64,000 nt of DNA from Flavobacteriales bacterium (GTDB taxonomy: Bacteria; Bacteroidota; Bacteroidia; Flavobacteriales_E; Vicingaceae), in the NCBI GenBank assembly GCA_018608405.1, contig JABAZP010000022.1, positions 1-64,000 on the forward strand, written 5' to 3'. Positions 1 to 6,304 of the stretch are shown piece by piece. The notes under the pieces were generated by a model that did no database searches, was not told the DNA's origin, and saw only the letters and a list, made by a program, of their open reading frames with translations. Every line of letters begins with the position of its first letter. Position 1 is the first letter of the stretch. The translations under genes and the position numbers were made by a program.

Positions 1-50
1 GGGAAATGATGAACATTGAGGTGTTAAATATAAGTTTGTTGTTTAATGCA

Positions 51-65
51 CGGACTGCAAGTCCG
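51..65. repeat. Hairpin palindrome, REP-like (left copy)
   Basis: A perfect 6-bp stem CGGACT/AGTCCG closes a 3-base loop. A degenerate second copy of the core ACTGCAAGTCC follows around 84-94. The right-hand counterpart lies at 1159-1173 in opposite orientation, so the two enclose the nuclease reading frame. Such short GC-richer palindromes resemble the REP-like intergenic repeats of Bacteroidota. The genome-wide copy number cannot be seen here. Confidence 0.55.
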
Positions 66-112
66 CGCGAACGGGAGAATGGCACTGCAAGTCCTCTCTA
101 ACTATTTTAAAA

Positions 113-661
113 ATGAAGAAGAAATCTACTCAACGTATAACTAGGAAATCTGACAGCTCGCAGCCTCTAGCTTTAAACTCACCTACAATAAAAGAAAAAA
201 TTTCTACTTATCCATTTGTTCATTACCCTGTGTATAAAGGTGTATTTATTGCGTTTTCTAAATTTGAAGAGTCGAAAAAACACTTCTGTGATTGTAGTAG
301 ATTCGCTATTCAAAATTTCTTTGATTTATCTTCAAGATATTCCATAAAAATCAATTACAACGGAGGTCAACATTTGAGCAACTTTATTTTTCCTAAATCT
401 TTCGCGGAGGTTATTGAGAGCAAGATTAATCCAATTACACAGTTAAGTTTTAAAAAATTAATTTGTCATAAATGTAACTTAAAGACTCCGAGAATTAAGT
501 GGGATTTTAGACCAGGAATAAATAAATTTAAACAGTATTACGGGTGGTATATTTTTCAGAAAGAATTAGAGTTGGGGAAATTTGGTTCTTATTATCTACC
601 AAAAATTTGCCCTGAGGAGTTGATCGAAAAAATTGAAAATGAAAAATCTGCAAAATCATAG
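113..661 (+). CDS. Zinc-ribbon-like N-terminal part of a probable nuclease, ends at in-frame TAG
   Basis: A 182-residue lysine-rich basic protein. The visible features are a CDC motif (about residues 60-62) and a C-x2-C motif (CHKC, about 122-125), which together could form a zinc-binding site. The N-terminus is low-complexity and basic. No family can be named from memory. Its TAG stop (659-661) is followed in the same frame by 17 sense codons and then the nuclease domain at 713. The two may therefore be one gene of about 339 codons interrupted by a nonsense codon, or two adjacent genes. The base composition is as AT-rich as the surroundings, and flanking palindromes suggest an accessory insertion. 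Confidence 0.5.
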   Translation: MKKKSTQRITRKSDSSQPLALNSPTIKEKISTYPFVHYPVYKGVFIAFSKFEESKKHFCDCSRFAIQNFFDLSSRYSIKINYNGGQHLSNFIFPKSFAEVIESKINPITQLSFKKLICHKCNLKTPRIKWDFRPGINKFKQYYGWYIFQKELELGKFGSYYLPKICPEELIEKIENEKSAKS

Positions 662-712
662 CTAAGTGAAGTAAGGAGTAACGGTGCAAGTAGTATCGAA
701 AAGAATAAGCTA

Positions 713-1132
713 ATGAAAATTCATGCCCAAAAATCAAGGGATATAGACCACTTCATTGAAAATTTGGTAAGAGATGAGTTTGGTTATAAAAAAATAGGTC
801 ATGAATGGAAAAATGAATCTAAACTTCTTGAAATGGTAACAAAGTTATTTCAAAATGAAGAGATACTGCATAACAAAAGGCCAAGTTGGCTAAATGGTCT
901 TGAGTTAGATGTCTACGTGCCAAATAAAAAATTAGCTTTCGAGTACCATGGAATACAACATTTTAAAGCGGTTGATTTTTTTGGAGGGAATAAAACATTA
1001 AAAAAACGCAAAGCTAAGGACCAATTGAAAAGGCAGTTGTGTGAAATTCATGGTGTAAATCTCATTGAGATAAGCCATGAGGAAGATCTTTCTTTGAGTC
1101 TACTAAATCAAAAGCTAAATATTAAGAAGTGA
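713..1132 (+). CDS. PD-(D/E)XK / Vsr-like endonuclease domain protein
   Basis: 139 residues. The core reads as a restriction-endonuclease-like fold: an acidic strand LELDVY, then P-x4-LAFEYHG followed by QHF, the D...E-x-x-G-x-Q-H pattern seen in Vsr-like and zinc-ribbon-associated nucleases. An amphipathic helix (KDQLKRQLCEIHG) and a final strand (VNLIEI) come next, as in these small nucleases. The expected substrate is DNA; specificity is unknown. The ATG at 713 is the first in its segment, but the frame is open back to the TAG at 659-661 of the preceding gene, so the domain was probably once, or still is, the C-terminal half of that protein. No methyltransferase partner is nearby. Confidence 0.6.
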   Translation: MKIHAQKSRDIDHFIENLVRDEFGYKKIGHEWKNESKLLEMVTKLFQNEEILHNKRPSWLNGLELDVYVPNKKLAFEYHGIQHFKAVDFFGGNKTLKKRKAKDQLKRQLCEIHGVNLIEISHEEDLSLSLLNQKLNIKK

Positions 1133-1158
1133 CAACATGAAATATAGACTCGCTGGCG

Positions 1159-1173
1159 TGGACTTGCAGTCCA
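1159..1173. repeat. Hairpin palindrome, REP-like (right copy, inverted)
   Basis: A 6-bp stem TGGACT/AGTCCA closes loop TGC. The core GGACTTGCAGTCC is the reverse complement of the core at 52-64. It closes the accessory patch that holds the nuclease frame. Confidence 0.55.
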
Positions 1174-1221
1174 TACCGCACTTTAGAACGCACAAGAATA
1201 GTATTCAATTCCAATCGTACT

Positions 1222-1671
1222 TTACCGACTGAAATCTTCTATGGCTTTCATCACATCGCGTTGACTAATTTGTCCTACTAATTTACCATTTTCCAATACC
1301 GGAAAACGTCGAATGCGCTGTTCTAGAAAAGCGATAGCAGCTTCCATAATGGTATGGTCAGGTTGCAAGGTTTTTACTTCAGTTACCATGTGGTCTTTTA
1401 CCAATCCATTAAGTGTAGGGGAGTTATTGTATTTACCCTTAATAATTTGCTTCAAGCAATCACCTTCAGAAATAATTCCGACTAACTTATTCGAATCATC
1501 TAGAACTGGTCCTCCTGAAATGCCTTTGTAGATTAAAATACTTACGACTTCATCAATTGATTGTGTTGGTTTAAAGGTAATCAACTGCCGTGACATATAC
1601 TCTTTCACCAATGCCTGTTTCGGCATCTGTTTTTCCTCTTTTGCGCGAGCGCCTGTAAAACTCTTAACCAT
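1222..1671 (-). CDS. CBS-domain pair protein
   Basis: 149 residues, nearly all taken up by two CBS domains in tandem (about 20-80 and 90-148). Each ends with the typical L-V-G-I-I-S-E-G-D or L-V-G-Q-I-S-Q-R-D segment. Stand-alone CBS pairs usually bind adenine nucleotides and act as energy or stress sensors; the target here is unknown. The ATG at 1671 adds a 15-residue basic leader, and the internal ATG at 1626 (MPKQ) starts right before the first domain and is equally possible. It is transcribed alone, away from the nuclease patch. Confidence 0.85.
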   Translation of the reverse strand: MVKSFTGARAKEEKQMPKQALVKEYMSRQLITFKPTQSIDEVVSILIYKGISGGPVLDDSNKLVGIISEGDCLKQIIKGKYNNSPTLNGLVKDHMVTEVKTLQPDHTIMEAAIAFLEQRIRRFPVLENGKLVGQISQRDVMKAIEDFSR

Positions 1672-1755
1672 AATTTTTTATTGAAGGTATGGAATATTCA
1701 TCAATAATGAAAATAGGCATGAATGGAAGCTACTATTTGGTGAGCGGTCTAAAGC

Positions 1756-1793
1756 AAAAAAAGCTCCCTGACAGCAAAGGTTAGGGAGCTTTT
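1756..1793 (-). terminator. Intrinsic terminator of the desaturase gene
   Basis: The stem AAAAGCTCCCT (1759-1769) pairs with AGGGAGCTTTT (1783-1793) across a 13-base loop. Read on the minus strand it is followed by a run of T (complement of 1756-1762). It lies about 20 bases past the desaturase stop. Confidence 0.8.
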
Positions 1794-1813
1794 ATATTTT
1801 ATATTTTTCTTGC

Positions 1814-2920
1814 TTACGCTACCTTTCCCAAGTGATTTAAAAACTTGGTATGGCTCACAATAGCACCTAAAAATGAAGGCTCTGAGTTGTATGGTAGGCC
1901 AAACTCTTTCGCTGTTTGTTCAACAATCTTAGCTAGAGCAGGCAAGTGCACGTGAGACACATTCGGAAACAAGTGATGCTCTATTTGATAATTTAATCCT
2001 CCAACATACCAGGATAAGATTTTGTTTGAAGGAGCAAAGTTAGCCGTTGTTACCAATTGGTGAAATGCAAAGTCTCCGTCCACTTGGTCTTTTTCATCTG
2101 GAATAGGGAATTCTGTCTCAGGGGTAATGTGGCCTACTTGAAAAATAAGCGCTAATATTATACCCGCCAAAAAATGCATGGAGAACCAAGCTCCTAAGAT
2201 ATGGTACCAAGGCACATCTAAAACATAAAGAGGCAATGCTAATATAATAGCGTAATAGGCAATTTTTCGAACAATTAGGGCAAACATTTGACCACCAAAA
2301 GTTTTACCTTGAGATTTTAACAACCCCATGTCTCTAAAATGATACAACTGTCCAAAATCTTTAATGGTAGCCCATAAAAATGTCATTAAACCGTAGAAGA
2401 ACCAAGCATAATAGGCTTGGTATTTAAAAAACTCTTTTCTTGGTTCTTGAGGTGAAAAACGCATTACTCCTTTTGGATTAACGTCCTCGTCGAAACCAGC
2501 TACATTGGTAAAAGAATGGTGCAATATGTTGTGCTGAATTTTCCAATTGGTGGTTGAACCAGAAACGAAACCCAATGCAATGGCTCCAATTATTTCGTTT
2601 ACTTTCTTGTTTTTTGACAAACTATTGTGACACGCGTCGTGCATCACACTTAGTCCACAGCCTGCAATTCCAAGTCCCATTAATAACCATAGGCCATAAA
2701 AGGTTAGCATGCTACCACCGAAATTATTTGTAACGATGAAAAGAAACGGAACAATATACATCAAAGGCATTACGATTACTTTGATCCAAATGCGGTAATC
2801 CCCTGTTCGATCTATGTCCTTGGTTTTGAAATATTCGTTCACTCTTTTTCTAAGTGTGATTCCGAATTCTTTGGTATTATTTGGTTTAAATTTTAGGATT
2901 TTGAATGCTTTCTCGGCCAT
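1814..2920 (-). CDS. Membrane fatty acid desaturase (acyl-CoA/linoleoyl-type)
   Basis: 368 residues with the three histidine boxes of integral-membrane di-iron desaturases: HDACH (94-98), H-x3-HH (130-135) and QIEHH (312-316). Hydrophobic segments lie near 48-65, 70-93, 110-122, 170-185 and 220-260. The Q-x2-HH form of box 3 is typical of front-end (delta-5/6 type) desaturases, but the cytochrome b5 domain of eukaryotic versions is absent, so an external electron donor is needed. It introduces a double bond into membrane acyl chains, a usual cold or fluidity response. A single-gene unit: -7 box at 2944-2937, terminator at 1793-1756. Regiospecificity cannot be read from sequence. Confidence 0.9.
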   Translation of the reverse strand: MAEKAFKILKFKPNNTKEFGITLRKRVNEYFKTKDIDRTGDYRIWIKVIVMPLMYIVPFLFIVTNNFGGSMLTFYGLWLLMGLGIAGCGLSVMHDACHNSLSKNKKVNEIIGAIALGFVSGSTTNWKIQHNILHHSFTNVAGFDEDVNPKGVMRFSPQEPRKEFFKYQAYYAWFFYGLMTFLWATIKDFGQLYHFRDMGLLKSQGKTFGGQMFALIVRKIAYYAIILALPLYVLDVPWYHILGAWFSMHFLAGIILALIFQVGHITPETEFPIPDEKDQVDGDFAFHQLVTTANFAPSNKILSWYVGGLNYQIEHHLFPNVSHVHLPALAKIVEQTAKEFGLPYNSEPSFLGAIVSHTKFLNHLGKVA

Positions 2921-2936
2921 AATTTAAATTAAGATG

Positions 2937-2944
2937 CAATGATA
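2937..2944 (-). promoter_or_regulatory. -7 box of desaturase promoter
   Basis: Minus strand TATCATTG, one mismatch to the Bacteroidota consensus TAnnTTTG. It predicts a leader of about 13 bases to the ATG at 2920. Confidence 0.45.
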
Positions 2945-3047
2945 GTAGAAACGAGTTGAAATACTACTAAAAAATCAAAGTTTTTATTAAAAAATAATTG
3001 TGAATTCCTTAAGTAATTATTAACTATGATTCTATAGGTGGTTTTAC

Positions 3048-3305
3048 TCAGTGTCGCTTTACACTCTTTGATTTTACAAAAACCAATAAGAATACAATCG
3101 AACTAGAAATTGTTGCCTCCTTAAAAAAAAGCCCGTCGTTTAAATAACAAGCGATAATCCAAGCCCCTAAAATGATAGCTGTTAGGGTTGAAACAACTAC
3201 TTGTCGATTTAGTTCAAATGTTCCGAATTCTGTATTGTCATTAGTTTCCGAATAATCATTAGGTCGTAATACTTGTGGCATAATGTTAGATTTAATGCTG
3301 CTCAC
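3048..3305 (-). CDS. Small two-helix membrane protein in the bicarbonate-transporter operon
   Basis: 85 residues, two hydrophobic segments (about 35-53 and 62-78) and a basic C-terminus. No family recognised. The start is a GTG (3305-3303) that shares a base with the stop codon of the transporter gene (TAGTG overlap), a sign of translational coupling; an ATG at 3281 would give a 77-residue form. Its place directly after SbtA suggests an accessory subunit or regulator, but it is not the PII-like SbtB, which is soluble and of different sequence. The functional link is inference from operon structure only. Confidence 0.6.
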   Translation of the reverse strand: MSSIKSNIMPQVLRPNDYSETNDNTEFGTFELNRQVVVSTLTAIILGAWIIACYLNDGLFFKEATISSSIVFLLVFVKSKSVKRH

Positions 3306-4270
3306 TAGCAGCAGTTTTGAATAATTTGATAGTATATAGGAATTCCGATGGTAATGTTTACAGGAAAAGTTACTGCAAGCGCCATGGGAATATATAATCC
3401 TGGGTTTGCTTTGGGTACCGATATTCTCATCGCTGCGGGAACGGCGATATACGAGGCGCTCGCGGCAAGTATTGAAAGTAATAGTCGATCGCCCATAGAA
3501 TCTAAAAAGAAGCTACTGAGCATTGCCATTAACGATCCATTTACTAATGGAGTTAGTATAGCAAATAGGATTGGAGATAGTCCGTTTTTCCATAGTCCGC
3601 TTAGTTTTTTCCCGCTCGTAATACCCATATCTAATAAAAATACGGCAAGAAACCCTTTGAATAGTTCTGTTGTAAAAGGTCGAATTCCCTCTGCCTGTTG
3701 CTCTGTTGCTACAAAACCAATGATTAGACTGCCTACAATTAGTAAAACGCTACCACTAACTAAGGAATGTTTTAACAATTTACCAAGAGACATTTCTACC
3801 TCATTGTTTTTGCTAAATAACTTAACTAGTAATACTCCCATAATAATTGAAGGTGCTTCCATCATCGCCATAATGGCAATCATATGTCCGCCAAAGGGTA
3901 TGTTGTGCGATTCTAAAAATGCTACTGTGGTTACAAAGGTTACTGCGCTAACAGAGCCATAGGCTGCTGCTACTGCTCCGGCATTTGCCACTCCCAGTTT
4001 TTTTCTTAGGAAAAAGAACGTGAGAATTGGAATAACAATCGCTGATAGAATCCCAGTTAACACGGCCGTTATTACCGATGCTGAAAGTTCACTGTGTGCT
4101 AATTCTTGACCGCCTCTGAACCCAATAGAGAATAATAGATAAAGGGATATAAAATTAGAGGATGTCTTAGGTATTTCTAAATCACTTTTCAGTAAAACCG
4201 CTAAGATTCCCAGAACAAAGAACAGTAGCGCTGGATTCGTTAAGTTCTCAAAGAGTAGACTTAAGTCCAT
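3305..4270 (-). CDS. sbtA: Sodium-dependent bicarbonate transporter, SbtA family
   Basis: 321 residues, about ten hydrophobic segments, matching the SbtA (DUF897) permease family in length and in the N-terminal pattern of a helix, NPALLFF, then LKSDLEIP and a glycine-rich G-F-R-G-G-QEL loop. SbtA imports HCO3- with Na+ across the inner membrane. In cyanobacteria it feeds carbon concentration; in heterotrophic marine Flavobacteria such transporters are thought to support anaplerotic CO2 fixation. It sits in a three-gene minus-strand unit: the upstream coiled-coil gene overlaps its start by 10 bases and the small membrane gene follows. A divergent LysR gene probably controls the unit. Substrate is inferred from family. 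Confidence 0.85.
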   Translation of the reverse strand: MDLSLLFENLTNPALLFFVLGILAVLLKSDLEIPKTSSNFISLYLLFSIGFRGGQELAHSELSASVITAVLTGILSAIVIPILTFFFLRKKLGVANAGAVAAAYGSVSAVTFVTTVAFLESHNIPFGGHMIAIMAMMEAPSIIMGVLLVKLFSKNNEVEMSLGKLLKHSLVSGSVLLIVGSLIIGFVATEQQAEGIRPFTTELFKGFLAVFLLDMGITSGKKLSGLWKNGLSPILFAILTPLVNGSLMAMLSSFFLDSMGDRLLLSILAASASYIAVPAAMRISVPKANPGLYIPMALAVTFPVNITIGIPIYYQIIQNCC

Positions 4271-4593
4271 TGTCCTTCTTGCTCCTGTTTAACCGTCTTG
4301 TTGGAGCTCTTTGTTGGAACCAATTGAACATCAATTTTACAATTGATCAATATTTCTTGTTCCTCGTCGTCAGTTTGGTTTAAGAAAAAATCTAAATCTT
4401 CTTGACACTTTCTTAATTCAATTACTCTATTTTCTAAAAATGGAGAGTCCGTGCCAAAACGTTCTTCTAATTTGAAGATTTGTTTTTTAAGGAAATTGAT
4501 CTTATCGGCTAAAAGTTGCTCAATAATCGTTTTCCCTTCACTAATGTTGCAAGTGTTTCTAATCAGTTGCAATGATAAATATTCATTTTTCAT
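4261..4593 (-). CDS. Short charged helical protein at the head of the sbtA operon
   Basis: About 110 residues from the ATG at 4593; an ATG at 4629 would add 12 residues, but the likely transcription start (about 4612) lies downstream of it. The middle (about residues 25-80) is a heptad-like helical stretch rich in K, E and L. The tail is acidic, then K/Q-rich. No family recognised and no signal peptide. It overlaps the start of sbtA by 10 bases, so the two are translationally coupled. A regulatory or adaptor role for the transporter is possible but unproven. Confidence 0.55.
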   Translation of the reverse strand: MKNEYLSLQLIRNTCNISEGKTIIEQLLADKINFLKKQIFKLEERFGTDSPFLENRVIELRKCQEDLDFFLNQTDDEEQEILINCKIDVQLVPTKSSNKTVKQEQEGQWT

Positions 4594-4615
4594 GATGCTA
4601 GATTTTAGTTTGAGA

Positions 4616-4623
4616 CAAAGTTG
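4616..4623 (-). promoter_or_regulatory. Probable -7 box of the sbtA operon
   Basis: Minus strand CAACTTTG, one mismatch to TAnnTTTG, giving a predicted start near 4612 and a leader of about 19 bases to the ATG at 4593. It lies within a short inverted repeat ACAA-AG-TTGT (4615-4624). Confidence 0.4.
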
Positions 4624-4633
4624 TGTCACTTTA

Positions 4634-4666
4634 TTTGATTACGAAAATTTATATTTCTTATGTTTG
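4634..4666 (+). promoter_or_regulatory. Promoter of the lysR gene
   Basis: TTTG (4634-4637), 21-base spacer, TATGTTTG (4659-4666): a full match to the Bacteroidota TTTG-n17-23-TAnnTTTG pattern, 15 bases before the ATG at 4682. Confidence 0.75.
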
Positions 4667-4672
4667 TCATAA
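4658..4672. promoter_or_regulatory. LysR-type operator (T-N11-A palindrome)
   Basis: TTATG-TTTGT-CATAA is a perfect 5-bp inverted repeat containing the T-N11-A signature of LysR binding sites (T4659, A4671). It overlaps the -7 box of the lysR promoter. This position fits autorepression, with activation of the divergent sbtA operon from the same intergenic region. Inferred from sequence only. Confidence 0.6.
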
Positions 4673-4681
4673 ACGGAAATT

Positions 4682-5605
4682 ATGAATTATACTTTAAACC
4701 AATTGCGTATTTTTTTGAAAGTGGTAGAGCAAAAAAGTATCACTAGAGCCTCTGAGGAACTGCACTTAACGCAACCGGCCGTATCCATTCAAATTAAGAA
4801 CTTTCAGGACCAGTTTGACATTCCTTTGTTAGAAAAGATTGGTAGGCAAATACAGGTTACCAATTTTGGAAAAGAGGTGGCAGGGTCTTGTCGCGTCATT
4901 TTAGACGAGATAGAACGAGTAGAGAACAGAAAAATGGCATATCTGGGTCATGTAACAGGTACGCTTCATGTTTCCGTTGTATCAACCGGAAAGTATGTTA
5001 TGCCCTTCTTTTTTTCTGAGTTTATGGAAAAGTATCCAGGTATTCAGTTGAACATGGATGTGACTAATAAGTCTAATGTAGTTCGGAGTATTGAGAAGAA
5101 TGATGTAGATTTTGCTTTGGTTTCTGTTTTGCCTAAGGGTTTTGCTATAGAACAAATTAAACTGATGAAGAATCAACTTTTTCTAGTCGGGAAAAAGGGG
5201 AAGAGTAGTAATATAAGTATAGGGTCTCCGAAAGACTTGGAGGGCGTTACGCTACTATTTCGTGAGAATGGTTCAGCCACGAGAATGGCGATGGAAGCTT
5301 ATTTGAAAAAGCAAAAGGTACAAGTGAATAGAAGTATGGAGCTAACTTCTAACGAAGCAGTGAAGCAAGCCGTTTTAGCCGGGCTAGGTTATTCGATTAT
5401 GCCCATTATTGGAATTATGAACGAGCTGAAAAATGAGGAGTTAGAAATCATCGACTTATACGAGCTTCCGTTGGTGACAGACTGGAATTTGATTTGGTTA
5501 AAGAGTAAGTCTTTGTCTCCTGCTGCTGCTGCTTATTTAGAGTATATTGAAGAGAAGAAGGAGGAAATTATTCAGCGTCATTTTTCATGGTATGCCGCCT
5601 ATTAG
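4682..5605 (+). CDS. LysR-family transcriptional regulator (CbbR/CmpR-like), divergent from sbtA
   Basis: 307 residues. An N-terminal winged helix-turn-helix (about 2-61, with ITRASEELHLTQPAVSIQIK) is followed by a two-lobed periplasmic-binding-like effector domain (about 90-290), the standard LysR length. Its divergent placement 52 bases from the bicarbonate-transport operon, with a T-N11-A site between, resembles CmpR/CcmR/CbbR control of inorganic-carbon genes, whose effectors are small carbon metabolites. The effector here is unknown. The gene ends at a strong bidirectional terminator. Confidence 0.85.
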   Translation: MNYTLNQLRIFLKVVEQKSITRASEELHLTQPAVSIQIKNFQDQFDIPLLEKIGRQIQVTNFGKEVAGSCRVILDEIERVENRKMAYLGHVTGTLHVSVVSTGKYVMPFFFSEFMEKYPGIQLNMDVTNKSNVVRSIEKNDVDFALVSVLPKGFAIEQIKLMKNQLFLVGKKGKSSNISIGSPKDLEGVTLLFRENGSATRMAMEAYLKKQKVQVNRSMELTSNEAVKQAVLAGLGYSIMPIIGIMNELKNEELEIIDLYELPLVTDWNLIWLKSKSLSPAAAAYLEYIEEKKEEIIQRHFSWYAAY

Positions 5606-5619
5606 ATTTTTGTCATAAA

Positions 5620-5646
5620 AAAAGCCCCGACAGTGTCAGGGCTTTT
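5620..5646. terminator. Bidirectional intrinsic terminator
   Basis: AAAAGCCC-c-GAC closes loop AGT onto GTC-a-GGGCTTTT, with A-runs on the left and T-runs on the right. It separates the convergent lysR gene and the truncated gene at 5672. Confidence 0.8.
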
Positions 5647-5671
5647 AAGTAAGAATGTTTTATTACTAAGC

Positions 5672-6175
5672 TTACTTATAATCGAACGACATTTTTCCTG
5701 TGTTACCACAGTTACAAGTATTATCAGCAGGATCAATTGCTGTTACCTTGATTACGATAAAGTCACCTGTAGCAGTTTTAACAACATACACTTCATTTAC
5801 TGCAGGAGAGTTATTAGTTGTAACAGCTGTTCCAGCATTATAAGTTGCTTCAGCAGATTCAACTGTTGCATTGTCGTAATTAGCTGCAGAACCTACTACC
5901 ATGGTAGAACCCATAGATAATTCAAATGCCCCCGTAAAAGGAGTGCCTGCTACATCTGTATTTTCTAATACAGTACCTGAACCTGCTATTGAAGTATCTG
6001 TAGTTACATTCCACCTTCCAGGTAAAGATCCACCAACATGGTAGAAAGAACCAGACCTCATAGTAGACAATGGAGTTGCCTGAGCCTGAACAACAATATC
6101 AAACGACTTTGTTGTTGCTACACCATCTCGCAAATAGTTAGTTTTATAGCCTGTATGTTGGTTAAAAATTACCTG
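5672..6175 (-). pseudogene. 5'-truncated gene for a secreted or surface protein (C-terminal fragment)
   Basis: The frame from about 6175 down to the stop at 5672 encodes some 167 residues rich in T, V, A, S and G. It contains SFDIVVQAQ, a G-rich loop and a C-terminal CNCGNTGKMSFDYK, and looks like the end of an extracytoplasmic protein. No family recognised. The frame stays open upstream to 6367, but that part reads through a short palindrome (ACCTGACAGGT, about 6170-6182), tandem TTCGTAGG repeats, and the promoter and first codons of the haloperoxidase gene. It carries no signal peptide, so the true 5' end seems lost. An intact short protein starting at the internal ATG near 6061 cannot be excluded. 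Confidence 0.45.
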
Positions 6176-6276
6176 ACAGGTTGAAGGTTTTGGGATGACA
6201 AATCGGCGTAGAACTTTCAATACTTTTCTTCGTAGGTCCATTCTTTCTTTCGTAGGACCATCCACCCTTTCTTTTG

Positions 6277-6284
6277 TAATTTTG
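6277..6284 (+). promoter_or_regulatory. -7 box of the haloperoxidase gene
   Basis: TAATTTTG, an exact TAnnTTTG match, 20 bases before the ATG at 6305. No clear -33 TTTG at the usual distance. Confidence 0.55.
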
Positions 6285-6304
6285 TTGCTTATTAAAATGA
6301 TAAC

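Noticed and set aside
3348-3962. 204-codon open frame on the plus strand
   Set aside because: It lies wholly antisense to sbtA, whose protein is clearly recognisable; the antisense protein has no signal, domain or promoter.
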